DNA of 64,000 bases from Flavobacterium chilense (GCF_001602525.1 NZ_LSYT01000009.1:237808-301807), one strand, 5' to 3'; shown: positions 16,795 through 27,071, numbered from the stretch's first letter. Program-made: numbers and translations. The notes: generated by a model not told the origin, from the sequence alone.

Positions 16795-18060
16795 ATGATA
16801 AATAGCTACGAGAATATTTTTAGTAAGCAAGTAATGCTATTAAGCTTTTTTGTGTTGCTTACCAATTTTACATTTGCACAGGATAAAAACAAAATCGAGA
16901 TAGGAACTATTGATAGTATTTCTTCTAAAATTTTAAATGATAAAAGAAAAATATGGATACACTTACCTAAAAGTGCACTAAACACAGGCTCTTCAAAACA
17001 AAAATATCCGGTTGTTTATTTGCTTGATGGCGATGGTCATTTTAGTTCGGTTGTTGGTATAATTGAAGAATTGAGTGAAGTAAACGGCAATACAAATTGC
17101 CCTGAAATGATCGTTGTGGGAATTACTAATACAAATCGAAACAGGGATTTAACTCCAACTCATTCTGATATTGATTTACCATTTGCACCCCAAAATATAA
17201 GCGAACAATCCGGTGGAGGAGAAAATTTCGCAGCGTTTCTGGAAAAAGAATTAATTCCGTATATCGATAGTAAATATCCAACAACACCTTATAAAACTTT
17301 AATTGGCCATTCTTTTGGAGGTTTAACGACCATAAATATCCTGACAAACCATACACATTTATTCAACTCGTATGTTGCAATCGATCCGAGTATGTGGTGG
17401 GATCATCAAAAATTTTTAGCCGAAACGATAAAGAAATTAACCAATAAAAATTTAGCAAATGTTTCTCTGTTTATGGGAGCTGCAAATACTATGGATGATA
17501 CTATGAGTATTGTAAAAGTGAGAAAAGATACCAGCGTTTTTACAAAACATATTAGATCTATTCTCGATTTGAATGATTTTCTAAGTAAGAATAAAAAGAG
17601 CAATCTTAATTACGGATACAAATATTATAACGATGATAATCATGGGTCTGTGCCTTTGATTGCCTCTTATGATGCTATTCGTTTTATCTTTCAATTCAAT
17701 CAGTTAAAACTGTCTATACAAGATCAGATTAATTTTAATAGAGCTGTTTTTACTAAAATCGAAAAGCATTTTGAGAACGTTTCAAAACATTTAGGATATA
17801 CAGTACAAGTACCGGAAAATATGGTAAACGGTTATGGATATCAATCTCTTGGAAAAAAAGATATGGATCTGGCGGGTTATTTATTTAAACTTAATGTAAC
17901 TAATTATCCTCAAAGTCCTAATGTGTATGATTCGCTTGGAGATTTTTATCAGGCGAGCGGAGATAAACAAAATGCTATTTTAAATTACGAAAAAGCACTT
18001 ACCTTAGATAAAAACTTTGCCGAAACAAAACCGAAATTAGATAAGCTCTTAAATAAATAA
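16795..18060 (+). CDS. Secreted esterase (Fes/IroE-like alpha/beta hydrolase) with C-terminal TPR
   Basis: Protein of 421 residues with a signal peptide ending near FTFAQ/DK. The alpha/beta-hydrolase part (about 40-300) has YLLDGDGHF near the oxyanion strand, the nucleophile elbow GHSFGG (residue ~170), and a late catalytic His in DDNHGSVPL (residue ~280), the pattern of the putative esterase family PF00756. A short C-terminal TPR-like region (about 355-420; SPNVYDSLGDFYQASGDKQN) follows. The substrate is unknown; ferric-siderophore esters are one option for the family, but no iron uptake genes are adjacent. The ACT-domain gene begins 2 nt after the stop. Confidence 0.85.
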   Translation: MINSYENIFSKQVMLLSFFVLLTNFTFAQDKNKIEIGTIDSISSKILNDKRKIWIHLPKSALNTGSSKQKYPVVYLLDGDGHFSSVVGIIEELSEVNGNTNCPEMIVVGITNTNRNRDLTPTHSDIDLPFAPQNISEQSGGGENFAAFLEKELIPYIDSKYPTTPYKTLIGHSFGGLTTINILTNHTHLFNSYVAIDPSMWWDHQKFLAETIKKLTNKNLANVSLFMGAANTMDDTMSIVKVRKDTSVFTKHIRSILDLNDFLSKNKKSNLNYGYKYYNDDNHGSVPLIASYDAIRFIFQFNQLKLSIQDQINFNRAVFTKIEKHFENVSKHLGYTVQVPENMVNGYGYQSLGKKDMDLAGYLFKLNVTNYPQSPNVYDSLGDFYQASGDKQNAILNYEKALTLDKNFAETKPKLDKLLNK

Positions 18061-18062
18061 AA

Positions 18063-18455
18063 ATGTCTGGAGAAAAAGATTTACAACAATTACTTAAAAG
18101 CATGAAACCGGAACATATTGCCGGAGATTATGTTTTTTGTAAAGTGGAACGTTTAGAAAAAATAGATCTAAACAATATCGAAATGTTTTTTAAAGAAAAA
18201 GAAGCCATTACTCTGATTCTTAAAAAAGAAATTGCCGATACCTTAAAACTCGAATACTCAGTTTTAATGTCCTGGATAACGCTTACAGTGCATTCTTCGT
18301 TAGAAGCAATTGGATTAACGGCAGCCTTTTCGAAAGCACTTTCAGAAAGAGAAATTAGCTGTAATGTAGTAGCAGCTTATTATCACGACCATATTTTTGT
18401 AAATAAAAAAGATGTTAGCAAAGCAATAGAGATCCTAAACTCATTTTCAGGTTAA
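18063..18455 (+). CDS. ACT domain-containing protein (ACT_3 type)
   Basis: Cytosolic protein of 130 residues. It begins MSGEKDLQQLLKSMKPEH and contains the two ACT-like halves of PF10000/ACT_7-type proteins, with LTVHSSLEAIGLTAAFSKAL and SCNVVAAYYHDHIFV in the second half (about 76-118). Such proteins are thought to bind amino acids or small ligands. No catalytic domain is present. It starts only 2 nt after the esterase stop, so it is translationally coupled, yet the functional link between the two is not evident. Confidence 0.85.
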   Translation: MSGEKDLQQLLKSMKPEHIAGDYVFCKVERLEKIDLNNIEMFFKEKEAITLILKKEIADTLKLEYSVLMSWITLTVHSSLEAIGLTAAFSKALSEREISCNVVAAYYHDHIFVNKKDVSKAIEILNSFSG

Positions 18456-18494
18456 AACTTATTGATTTTCAGTCTTGTAAAATAACTACTATAA

Positions 18495-18531
18495 AAAAGA
18501 GAATCTAAAATTTTAGGTCCTCTTTTTTATT
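18495..18531 (+). terminator. Terminator after the esterase-ACT operon
   Basis: AAAAAAGAG near 18495 pairs with CTCTTTTTT near 18521-18529 through an imperfect stem. Confidence 0.6.
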
Positions 18532-18638
18532 TACTAAAATTGTTTTCTGTTAGATATAAATAAATACGATAAACCGTAAAAAACTTTCAAATTAAAAAGC
18601 TAGGTTTGCAAAAAAATAAAAAACCTACTACAAAAATG

Positions 18639-19253
18639 AAAAATCCTCTACTTTTGATTGTTTTGTTGATTGTTTCTAAGGCAATTGCCCAAAATGATCA
18701 GAAAACTGCATTTCAAAAAAGTCGATATGAATTAGCTGTTTCCTATTATAAAAAAGCTGATTTTAAAAAAGCCCTTGATTTATTTCATATCGCATCCAGA
18801 ATTAAACCCGAAACTGAAATTGGTAAAGAATCTATGCAGAAAATAGATACTTTGAAGAATGTTTTGAGAGAAGCTATTTTAACTCAGGCTTTAGGAACCT
18901 GGAAAATGATTGGAGATAAACCAGTTTGGGCTTTCAATCAAAAAGAAACCGGAAAAGAGAAAGAATCTGATGAATTTATAGCCATTACACCTAGTGAGAT
19001 TTTGTTTTATGAAAAAAACAAAAAGACTCAGGAAAAGAAGATAATAAAAACCGAAAGCTTAGTTTATTATAATAAAGATGCGTCGGATTCTTTATATTCT
19101 GATATCATTCTGTCAGATGGAACCATCTGGAATTGTTCGATTAATGAAGATTCTGATCAGTTGCGTGTCATTAACGTTGGTAAGAAAACCGATAACGGAG
19201 TGGAGAAAATAGAAAGCAATAACATGGAGCTTTTTTATGTGAAAGTAAAATAA
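18639..19253 (+). CDS. Exported protein of unknown function, TPR-like N-terminus
   Basis: Protein of 204 residues from ATG 18639 (MKNPLLLIVLLIVSKAIAQ), which gives a clean signal peptide. The longer frame from 18606 would put charged residues ahead of it. After the signal comes a short TPR-like helix pair (RYELAVSYYKKADFKKALDL, about residues 28-47). The C-terminal part, rich in beta strands, begins with QALGTWKMIGDKPVWAF and resembles lipocalin-like domains that open with a G-x-W motif. No catalytic residues were recognised. The gene is convergent with the beta-barrel gene and shares its terminator. Confidence 0.75.
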   Translation, partial: KNPLLLIVLLIVSKAIAQNDQKTAFQKSRYELAVSYYKKADFKKALDLFHIASRIKPETEIGKESMQKIDTLKNVLREAILTQALGTWKMIGDKPVWAFNQKETGKEKESDEFIAITPSEILFYEKNKKTQEKKIIKTESLVYYNKDASDSLYSDIILSDGTIWNCSINEDSDQLRVINVGKKTDNGVEKIESNNMELFYVKVK

Positions 19254-19255
19254 AG

Positions 19256-19292
19256 AAAAAAGGGAATCTAAAATAATCAGATTCCCTTTTTT
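19256..19292. terminator. Bidirectional terminator
   Basis: AAAAAAGGGAATCT (19256-19269) pairs perfectly with AGATTCCCTTTTTT (19279-19292). It serves both convergent genes. Confidence 0.92.
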
Positions 19293-19307
19293 TATGTCAA
19301 AATGTTA

Positions 19308-19871
19308 TTATAAAAATTTCAGTCCTAAAGAAATATTAGAAACACCTGTTTTTATATTTCTCCCTGACGGATCAAGATCAGAAACTCCTGCAAGATATCG
19401 GTAATCTAAAGTCAGTTTCCATAAATCTACACCAACGCCGCCCAGAATACTACTGTTGTTTTTTTCGATAGCAATATAATTTAGATTATTATTGGCTTTT
19501 ATATCTGAATAGTTTTTCCAGTTGTATCCGGCAAAAATTCGAACATTACCCAATTTCCCTAAAGGAACAATTTTAAAACCAATAAGTAAGGTAGCATCAG
19601 TTCCGGATAATTTATATTCAGTTTCCCCAATTCCCGTTTGAGAAACACTAAATTTTGACTGCGCATAACCAAATTCGCCCTGACAATAAAAAAGCAATAA
19701 ATTTACTCTTGCAAATCCCGCAACACCTATGCCGGTTCCGGAACTTTTCGAACTAAAATCATCAGTAATAGGAGAAGTTATATTATAAGTAAACTGAGGT
19801 CCAAATTGTATCAATTGTGCAAAACCATTTACACTAATACATAATAATGCTGCTAAAATGAATTTTTTCAT
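19308..19871 (-). CDS. Outer-membrane beta-barrel (porin-like) protein
   Basis: Protein of 187 residues with a signal peptide (MKKFILAALLCISVNGFAQ) and alternating hydrophobic residues throughout, ending in aromatic or hydrophobic LGLKFL, a typical barrel end. It fits the small PorT/OmpW-like 'outer membrane protein beta-barrel domain' group of Bacteroidetes. It probably forms an eight-strand barrel. No specific function can be given. Confidence 0.82.
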   Translation of the reverse strand: MKKFILAALLCISVNGFAQLIQFGPQFTYNITSPITDDFSSKSSGTGIGVAGFARVNLLLFYCQGEFGYAQSKFSVSQTGIGETEYKLSGTDATLLIGFKIVPLGKLGNVRIFAGYNWKNYSDIKANNNLNYIAIEKNNSSILGGVGVDLWKLTLDYRYLAGVSDLDPSGRNIKTGVSNISLGLKFL

Positions 19872-20041
19872 AAGTGGATTTGTTTTTAGATACTATAAAA
19901 ATAAATATTATTAATCATAAACGAATGATTTATCTTATTTATTTTGAGTTATAATTTTGATAATGAGTTAAATATGTTTTTGTTTCTGTAAAAAAATGGA
20001 ATTGTAAAATCATGTAAATTTGAAGCAGAAGAAAAAATACA

Positions 20042-20446
20042 ATGAAAATTAAAGAAATTCAGGCTTCAGAAACCTGGCAAATCAGACATGAAGTCATGTG
20101 GACGGACCAGCCTTTTGCGTTCGTACAATTAGAAGAAGATAATGCAGGACTACATTTTGGTGTTTTTGAGGCGGAAAAACTGGTTTCGATAATCTCCTGT
20201 TTTATTATAAAAGATGAAATGCAGTTTAGAAAACTGGCAACTTTAGAAAACTATCAGGGAAAAGGAATCGCTTCAAAATTACTGGAGTATGTTTTAAAGC
20301 TCGCAAAAGACAAAAAAATAAATAAAGTTTGGTGCAACGCACGAGTAAATAAAACATCTTTTTATAAGAAATTCGGAATGACCGATACACAGAAAACCTT
20401 CGTAAAAGCAGGACAGGAATTTACCATAATGGAGGTTTTGTTATGA
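20042..20446 (+). CDS. GNAT family N-acetyltransferase
   Basis: Protein of 134 residues. The acetyl-CoA site appears as MQFRKLATLENYQGKGIASK (about 60-79), with the Q-G-K-G-I-A loop, followed by a KVWCNARVNKTSFYKKFGM segment typical of the fourth GNAT strand and helix. The protein resembles small ElaA/YitI-type acetyltransferases. It is a single gene and its substrate is unknown. Confidence 0.87.
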   Translation: MKIKEIQASETWQIRHEVMWTDQPFAFVQLEEDNAGLHFGVFEAEKLVSIISCFIIKDEMQFRKLATLENYQGKGIASKLLEYVLKLAKDKKINKVWCNARVNKTSFYKKFGMTDTQKTFVKAGQEFTIMEVLL

Positions 20447-20705
20447 AAAAGAGTATGAATTTTATGGATTAAAATGTACAGAACTAAATAATTGCGATTT
20501 TGACTGTTTTATCTTAATTTAAGCTTATAGATTGGGATGATTCTAATATGAAGCCATTTTTTTGTGAATTTTTAGCAAAAAAGTACAATAAATTATAATA
20601 ATTTGTGCCTATTAAAGCAATGAAAACGTTTTCGGTTTTATTAAATGTTAAAGCTTATAAAAAAATCTTTTTTTGTTTCGATACTTTGCTTACTTTCGCA
20701 CCCAA

Positions 20706-21086
20706 ATGAGAAAGTTAATAGTATTTTTAGTATTCATGAATTTGCTTCTGTTCGGCGGAGGACAATATCTTAATGCGGGTACTCCACAAAACTTTCATCA
20801 ACATACTCTTGAGAAAAAACACCGTGTGAAATTTACGAATCAGGATCAGGGCAGCTCTATTATTGAAGATGCCGATGTAGATCTCGAGGAGGAATATCTT
20901 GGAAGTGATGATCTCGATGGAATTACGAATAAGTTTTTTGCAACAAACTACAGTTTACTTGACGATTGGTACCTTTCCTTTTCAAGCCAGACTATTGTAA
21001 ATGATTATAATCGTTTAAAAATCTTCGTGCCATTTTTTGGCCAGTCAAATCCTATTTACATTACCCAACAGGTTTTAAGAATTTGA
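20706..21086 (+). CDS. Exported protein of unknown function
   Basis: Protein of 126 residues from ATG 20706 (MRKLIVFLVFMNLLLFGGG), which begins with a signal peptide. A further upstream Met at 20673 would add non-signal residues. The mature part is acidic (IIEDADVDLEEEYLGSDDLD) and ends FFGQSNPIYITQQVLRI. No known domain was recognised. It lies 177 bp upstream of the RND efflux operon on the same strand. Confidence 0.65.
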   Translation: MRKLIVFLVFMNLLLFGGGQYLNAGTPQNFHQHTLEKKHRVKFTNQDQGSSIIEDADVDLEEEYLGSDDLDGITNKFFATNYSLLDDWYLSFSSQTIVNDYNRLKIFVPFFGQSNPIYITQQVLRI

Positions 21087-21263
21087 TCTAACCATATACA
21101 TCGGTTACCTAAGTTGTGATCCTGCATATCTTGTTGATGTATATTTTTTTTACCTCTTCTTATATGAAAGTTTAAGGGCTGACTAAGGCAGACTGATGCA
21201 TTTTTCCATCTAAAGGAATCTCTGTATTCCAAGCATTCAATCGCTTAATTTCCAAACTAAATC

Positions 21264-22346
21264 ATGAAAAGAATTATCTTGTTCACAGGCTTTATGGCTC
21301 TGGTGTGCCTTACTAGTTGTTCAACTAAAAAAGAAGAAAAAGAAGAAGCAGAAAAATTCACCGTTACAAATCCGGTTAGAATCGATACTTCATTTACAAA
21401 AGAGTATGTTTCGCAAATTAAATCTGTGCGAAATATTGAAATCCGTGCCCAGGAAAAAGGGTTTTTACAAAACATTTATGTTGACGAAGGTCAGTTTGTA
21501 AAAAAAGGGCAATTATTGTTTAGAATTATGCCAAACATGTATCAGTCTGAATTACTAAAAGCTGAGGCAGAACAAAAATCAGTAGAAATTGAATTACAAA
21601 ATTCAAAATTATTAGCAGATAAAAATATCGTTTCTAAAAACGAATTAAGTGTAGCCCAGGCAAAATTGCAATCTGCAAAAGCTGAAGTGGCATTGGCAAA
21701 ACTTCATTTATCATTCACAGAAATCAGAGCTCCGTTTGACGGAACAATTGACCGTATTCCATTAAAACTAGGAAGTTTAATTGATGAAGGTGAATTATTG
21801 ACAAGCCTTTCAGACAACAGTCAAATGTTTGCTTATTTCAATGTTACTGAGCCAGAATATCTTCAATATGAAACTAATGTTAAAGACCGTGCTGATAATA
21901 AAGTAAATTTAGTTTTAGCTAATGGTGAAACATTTAAATATAAAGGAAATGTTGAGGTAATTGAAAGTGAATTTAACAATGAAACCGGAAATATCGCTTT
22001 TAGAGCAAGATTCCCAAATTCTGAAAAATTACTTAGAAACGGTGAAACAGGACAAATTCAAATGTTCCTGCCTCTTAAAAATGCTATTGTAATTCCTCAA
22101 AAAGCTACTTACGAAATTCAGGATAAAAAATATGTTTTTGTTGTAGATAAGAATAACAAAGTGACATCAAGAGAAATTACTATTACAGGTGAAGTACCTG
22201 ATTTGTATGTAGTCAGAACTGGTCTAACTGAAAATGATAAAATCTTGCTTGAAGGAGTTCAAAAAGTAAAAGAAAACGACAAAATCAAATATGAATTCCA
22301 GGCACCTAAAGAAGTAATAAATCATTTGCGTACAAAAGCAGAATAG
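21264..22346 (+). CDS. RND efflux periplasmic adaptor (membrane fusion protein)
   Basis: Protein of 360 residues with a lipoprotein signal (FMALVCLTSCSTKKE; Cys19). It has the usual adaptor order: barrel-sandwich strands NIEIRAQEKGFLQNIYVDEG and FVKKGQLLF, a coiled-coil hairpin (about 92-140), the second lipoyl half IRAPFDGTIDRIP, then beta-barrel and membrane-proximal domains. It links the inner-membrane pump to the outer-membrane channel. First gene of a three-gene operon; 113 bp separate it from the pump gene. Confidence 0.94.
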   Translation: MKRIILFTGFMALVCLTSCSTKKEEKEEAEKFTVTNPVRIDTSFTKEYVSQIKSVRNIEIRAQEKGFLQNIYVDEGQFVKKGQLLFRIMPNMYQSELLKAEAEQKSVEIELQNSKLLADKNIVSKNELSVAQAKLQSAKAEVALAKLHLSFTEIRAPFDGTIDRIPLKLGSLIDEGELLTSLSDNSQMFAYFNVTEPEYLQYETNVKDRADNKVNLVLANGETFKYKGNVEVIESEFNNETGNIAFRARFPNSEKLLRNGETGQIQMFLPLKNAIVIPQKATYEIQDKKYVFVVDKNNKVTSREITITGEVPDLYVVRTGLTENDKILLEGVQKVKENDKIKYEFQAPKEVINHLRTKAE

Positions 22347-22354
22347 GTTTTTTG

Positions 22355-22387
22355 TTTTAAAAGTTTCAAGTTTCAGGTTTCAAGTTA
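22355..22387. repeat. Short direct repeats GTTTCAAGTTTCAGG
   Basis: Tandem GTTTCAAG / GTTTCAGG / GTTTCAAG units lie between the adaptor and pump genes. They are of the simple TTTCAAG type common in flavobacterial intergenic DNA, and no function is apparent. Confidence 0.5.
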
Positions 22388-22459
22388 AATGAAATGTGAA
22401 ACGTGAGACACGGAACAATTTTAAACTTTCAATTAGTTTAATCATTAAAAAAAATAAAA

Positions 22460-25400
22460 ATGTTTAATAAATTTATACAAAGACCTGTTCTGTCGATAGT
22501 AATATCGCTGATAATTGTCTTTTTAGGGATATTGTCGGTATTGAATTTGCCAATTACTCAGTTCCCTACCATTTCACCGCCAATTGTGAATGTGACCGCA
22601 GATTATCCTGGTTCAAATGGTGAGTTGATGATTAAAGCAGTTGTTATTCCTCTTGAAAGAGCCTTAAATGGTGTTCCGGGAATGAAATATATGGCTTCTG
22701 ATGCAGGAAATGATGGTGAAACTACAATAAAAGTGGTGTTTAATTTAGGTACAGATCCTAATCAGGCAGCAATTAACGTTCAAAACCGTGTGGCTTCTGT
22801 AACCAATAAACTACCTCCGTTAGTAATTAGAGAAGGTATCAAAATTACACGAGAAGTACCAAGTATGTTGATGTACGTGAACCTTTACAGTACAGACAAA
22901 AATACTGATATGAAGTTCTTGTACAACTATGCTGATATCAATGTACTTTCTGAACTAAAAAGGGTAAATGGTATTGGATCGGGAGATATCTTAGGAACAC
23001 GTGAATATGCGATGCGTATCTGGTTAAAACCAGATCGTATGCTGGCTTACAAAATATCTGCTGATGAGATCATGGATGCATTATCAAGTCAGAGTTTAGA
23101 GGCTTCGCCTGGAAAAACAGGAGAAAGTTCCGGTAAACGTTCTCAGGCATTTGAGTACGTACTGAAATATTCCGGACGTTTTACAACAAAAGAACAGTAT
23201 GAGAATATTGTGGTAAAAGCAAGTCCTAATGGAGAACTTTTAAGACTTAAAGATGTTGCCAAAGTTGAATTTGGTAGCTCGATGTATGATATTTATTCGA
23301 ACTTAAATGGAAGACCATCTGCAGCGATTGTATTAAAACAGTCTTTTGGAAGTAACGCAAATCAGGTTATTGAAGAGGTAAAGGCTAAACTGGAAAAAAT
23401 CAAACAGAAATTTCCAAAAGGAATGGATTATGAAATCTCGTATGACGTTTCTAAATTCCTTGATGCTTCTATCGAAAAAGTAATCCATACGCTTGTTGAA
23501 GCATTTATCCTGGTAGGTTTAGTAGTTTTCCTTTTCTTAGGAGACTGGAGATCTACAGTAATCCCGGCAATTGCAGTACCAGTTTCGTTAGTTGGAACTT
23601 TCGTATTCATGACATTCTTCGATATTTCGTTGAACTTAATTACATTATTTGCTTTAGTATTGGCAATTGGAGTCGTCGTCGATGATGCGATTGTGGTTAT
23701 TGAGGCTGTACACGCCAAGATGGAAGAGGAACACCTCTCACCACTTAAAGCAACTAAAAAGGCAATGCACGAGATTGCAGGAGCAATTATAGCGATTACA
23801 TTCCTGATGGCAGCGGTATTTATTCCGGTTGCATTTATGTCAGGTCCGGTTGGAATTTTCTACAGACAGTTCTCTGTAACTATGGCAACAGCAATTATTC
23901 TTTCTGGTATTGTAGCTTTGACACTGACACCAGCACTTTGTGCAATGATGTTAAAAAATAATCACGGTGTAGCTAAAAAGCCAACTCCCGCAAATAGATT
24001 CATTGATGCTTTCAACAATAAGTTCAATTTAGCGCAAGGTAAATACCAAAATGTATTAGGTAAAATTGTCAACAGAAGAGTTGTAACTATTGTTGCACTT
24101 CTTGTTTTCTGTGCAGGAACATGGTTAATAAGCAGTACTGTTCCTTCAGGATTTATTCCTAATGAGGATCAGGGAATGTTCTATGCTGTTATTCAGACCC
24201 CTCCAGGTTCTTCTTTAGAGAGAACAAATAATATCGCTGAGAGAGTTCAAAAAATTGCTGAAACTATTGATGGAGTAAAATCAGTTTCTTCGTTGGCAGG
24301 TTATGAAATGTTATCTGAAGGTACAGGTTCAAACTCAGGGACTTGTTTAGTCAATCTTAAGGATTGGAGTGACAGAAAAGGTTCTGTTCTTGACATTATG
24401 AAGGAAATGGAGGAAAAATGTAAAGATATTGCTGGTGCAAATATCGAGTTTTTCCAACCGCCTGCAGTGCCTGGATATGGAGCTGCCGGTGGATTTGAGC
24501 TTCGTTTGTTAGATAAAACAGGTTCTGTAGATTACAAAAAAATGGAACAAGTAAATAATGATTTTGTTGCTGAATTGAACAGACAGCCGGAATTATCTAA
24601 TGTATTTAGTTTCTATAGCTCTAGTTTTCCTCAATACATGATGAAAGTAGACAATGATTTGGCACAGCAAAAAGGTGTTTCTATTGAAAACGCGATGAAT
24701 ACTTTGTCAACTCTTGTAGGAAGTAACTATGAGATCAGTTTCATTAAATTTGGTATTAACTATAAAGTAATCGTTCAGGCTTCGCCGGAATACCGTTCTC
24801 AGCCAGATGATATCTTGAAATTGTATGTAAAAAATAGTCGTGATGAAATGGTGCCTTTTTCTGCTTTTATGAAATTAGAAAAAGTATACGGACTTTCAGA
24901 GATTACAAGACATAATATGTACACTTCTACTCAGATCAGTGGTTCTGCCGCTCCTGGTTATAGTTCTGGTACTGCGATTAAAACGATCCAGAAAATTGCT
25001 GCTGAAAAACTACCGAGAGGTTATGATATTGATTGGGCAGGTATTTCTGCCGATGAGGTGGCTCAGGGTAATCAGGCTATTTGGGTATTCTTGATCTGTT
25101 TAGGATTCGTTTACCTGGTATTAGCTGCTCAATATGAGAGTTTTATTTTACCATTGTCTGTAATTCTTTCTTTACCAGCAGGTATTTTTGGAGCTTTCCT
25201 TCTATTGAAATTAACAGGACTGGAAAATAACATTTATGCTCAGGTAGCAATGGTAATGCTTATTGGATTATTAGGTAAAAATGCTGTATTGATTGTAGAG
25301 TTTGCGATACAAAGACATGCGGCCGGATTAACTGTTTTACAAGCAGCAATGGAAGGTGCAAAAGCAAGGTTCCGCCCGATCCTGATGACTTCATTTGCAT

Positions 25401-25627
25401 TTATTGCAGGATTATTACCTTTAACTTTTGCAACTGGTCCGGGTAAAATTGGTAACAGAACAATTGGTACCGCAGCTGCTGGAGGTATGCTTATCGGAAC
25501 GATTTGCGGTGTATTCTTGATTCCGGGCTTGTATTTCATTTTTGCCAAAATTGCAGAGAAACATAAACTGGTAAAACATGAAGAAGAAAATCCATTAACA
25601 GAAGAAATTGATAACAATCATGTATAA
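22460..25627 (+). CDS. RND multidrug efflux permease (HAE1/AcrB type)
   Basis: Inner-membrane pump of 1055 residues with 12 helices and two large periplasmic loops. The N-terminus MFNKFIQRPVLSIVISLIIV and the NLPITQFPTISPPIV segment are typical HAE1. Proton-relay acids appear as the Asp pair in GVVVDDAIVVIEA (TM4, about residues 408-409) and the Lys in LIGLLGKNAVLIVEF (TM10). It exports hydrophobic drugs using the proton gradient. Its 3' end overlaps the outer-membrane factor gene by 8 nt. No dedicated regulator is directly adjacent. Confidence 0.97.
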   Translation: MFNKFIQRPVLSIVISLIIVFLGILSVLNLPITQFPTISPPIVNVTADYPGSNGELMIKAVVIPLERALNGVPGMKYMASDAGNDGETTIKVVFNLGTDPNQAAINVQNRVASVTNKLPPLVIREGIKITREVPSMLMYVNLYSTDKNTDMKFLYNYADINVLSELKRVNGIGSGDILGTREYAMRIWLKPDRMLAYKISADEIMDALSSQSLEASPGKTGESSGKRSQAFEYVLKYSGRFTTKEQYENIVVKASPNGELLRLKDVAKVEFGSSMYDIYSNLNGRPSAAIVLKQSFGSNANQVIEEVKAKLEKIKQKFPKGMDYEISYDVSKFLDASIEKVIHTLVEAFILVGLVVFLFLGDWRSTVIPAIAVPVSLVGTFVFMTFFDISLNLITLFALVLAIGVVVDDAIVVIEAVHAKMEEEHLSPLKATKKAMHEIAGAIIAITFLMAAVFIPVAFMSGPVGIFYRQFSVTMATAIILSGIVALTLTPALCAMMLKNNHGVAKKPTPANRFIDAFNNKFNLAQGKYQNVLGKIVNRRVVTIVALLVFCAGTWLISSTVPSGFIPNEDQGMFYAVIQTPPGSSLERTNNIAERVQKIAETIDGVKSVSSLAGYEMLSEGTGSNSGTCLVNLKDWSDRKGSVLDIMKEMEEKCKDIAGANIEFFQPPAVPGYGAAGGFELRLLDKTGSVDYKKMEQVNNDFVAELNRQPELSNVFSFYSSSFPQYMMKVDNDLAQQKGVSIENAMNTLSTLVGSNYEISFIKFGINYKVIVQASPEYRSQPDDILKLYVKNSRDEMVPFSAFMKLEKVYGLSEITRHNMYTSTQISGSAAPGYSSGTAIKTIQKIAAEKLPRGYDIDWAGISADEVAQGNQAIWVFLICLGFVYLVLAAQYESFILPLSVILSLPAGIFGAFLLLKLTGLENNIYAQVAMVMLIGLLGKNAVLIVEFAIQRHAAGLTVLQAAMEGAKARFRPILMTSFAFIAGLLPLTFATGPGKIGNRTIGTAAAGGMLIGTICGVFLIPGLYFIFAKIAEKHKLVKHEEENPLTEEIDNNHV

Positions 25628-27071
25628 ATTCAAATCATATCAATATGGTATTGCATTAGGGATATGTCTTACGGTTGCAGGGTGTAAAGCCCCTGCGCCT
25701 GAGGCAGCAATAACCACAAGTGCACCGGTTCCTGAGTCGTTTGGTGCAACAGCTCAAACTCAGGACGCAAACAATAATACCTCAGCATTAGCCTGGAAAG
25801 ATTACTTTAAAGATCAAAATCTTATTGATTTGATTGATATTGCCCTGAAAAACAATCAGGAGTTAAACATTACTTTGCAGGAAATCGAAATTGCAAAAAA
25901 TGACATTCGTGTAAGAAAAGGACTTTTATTACCAACAGTTGGTGTTCGCGCCGGAGCAGGAGTAGAAAAAGTGGGTAGATATACCAGTCAAGGTGCCGGT
26001 GATGCTTCTACAGAAATCAAACCTGGAAAAGAAATGCCGGATCCACTTGGAGATTTTACAATCTCGGCTTATGCAAACTGGGAAGTAGATATCTGGAAAA
26101 AACTGCGTAATTCTAAAAAAGCAGCTTTAAACAGATATTTAGCAACAGTTGAAGGTAAAAATTTTGTGATTACAAACCTTATTGCTGAAGTTGCTGATTC
26201 ATATTACGAATTAATGGCTTTAGACAATCAGCTGGATATTGTAAAACAAACCATCAAATTGCAGACTAATGCTTTAGAAATTGTAAAAGTTCAAAAGCAG
26301 GCTGCAAGAGCGACAGAACTAGGAGTTAAGAAGTTTGAGGCAGAAGTTTTAACTTCACAAAGCTTAGAGTTTGATATTTTACAGCAAATAAAAGAAGCCG
26401 AAAATAAAATCAACTTTTTATTGGGTAGATATCCACAGGAAATTAAAAGAACAAGCAATGAAAATTTCTTAAGTTTGTTGCCAGCGGCTGTAAATTCTGG
26501 AATTCCGTCTCAATTGTTAGCAAATCGTCCAGATGTAAAACAGGCAGAATTAGAATTAGTTGCTGCAAAATTAGATGTAAAAGTGGCTCGTGCTGAGTTT
26601 TATCCATCTTTGGATATTTCTGCTGCAGTAGGAGTAAACGCTTTCAAACCTTCTTACTTGTTTACTATGCCTGAATCTCTTTTATATTCATTGGCAGGAG
26701 ATCTTGTTGCACCACTGATTAACAGAAATGCGATTAAAGCAGAATTTGCAAGTGCAAATGCAAGACAACTTGAGGCATTGTACAATTATGATCGTACGGT
26801 TTTGAATGCTTATTTAGAAGTTTCAAATCAGCTTTCTAAAATTGAAAACCTACAAAAAGGGTATGATTTAAAATCGAAACAAGTAGATGCATTAAATACT
26901 TCTATTGATGTTTCTAACGATTTGTTTAAATCAGCCAGAGTTGATTATTTCGAAGTTTTAATGACACAACGTGATGCATTAGAAGCGAAATTGGAATTGG
27001 TAGATACTAAAAAAGAACAATTGAATGCTGCAGTCCATGTTTATAGAGACTTAGGCGGCGGTTGGAAATAA
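25620..27071 (+). CDS. Outer-membrane efflux lipoprotein (NodT/TolC family)
   Basis: Protein of 483 residues from ATG 25620 (MYKFKSYQYGIALGICLTVA), with the lipobox VAGC at Cys22. The frame opens 12 nt earlier (25608), but 25620 is the better start. Two outer membrane efflux repeats follow (about 65-250 and 275-480), with long coiled helices, AYANWEVDIWKKLR near 160 and LLANRPDVKQAELELVAA at the start of the second repeat. It forms the trimeric exit duct for the RND pump. Confidence 0.94.
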   Translation: MYKFKSYQYGIALGICLTVAGCKAPAPEAAITTSAPVPESFGATAQTQDANNNTSALAWKDYFKDQNLIDLIDIALKNNQELNITLQEIEIAKNDIRVRKGLLLPTVGVRAGAGVEKVGRYTSQGAGDASTEIKPGKEMPDPLGDFTISAYANWEVDIWKKLRNSKKAALNRYLATVEGKNFVITNLIAEVADSYYELMALDNQLDIVKQTIKLQTNALEIVKVQKQAARATELGVKKFEAEVLTSQSLEFDILQQIKEAENKINFLLGRYPQEIKRTSNENFLSLLPAAVNSGIPSQLLANRPDVKQAELELVAAKLDVKVARAEFYPSLDISAAVGVNAFKPSYLFTMPESLLYSLAGDLVAPLINRNAIKAEFASANARQLEALYNYDRTVLNAYLEVSNQLSKIENLQKGYDLKSKQVDALNTSIDVSNDLFKSARVDYFEVLMTQRDALEAKLELVDTKKEQLNAAVHVYRDLGGGWK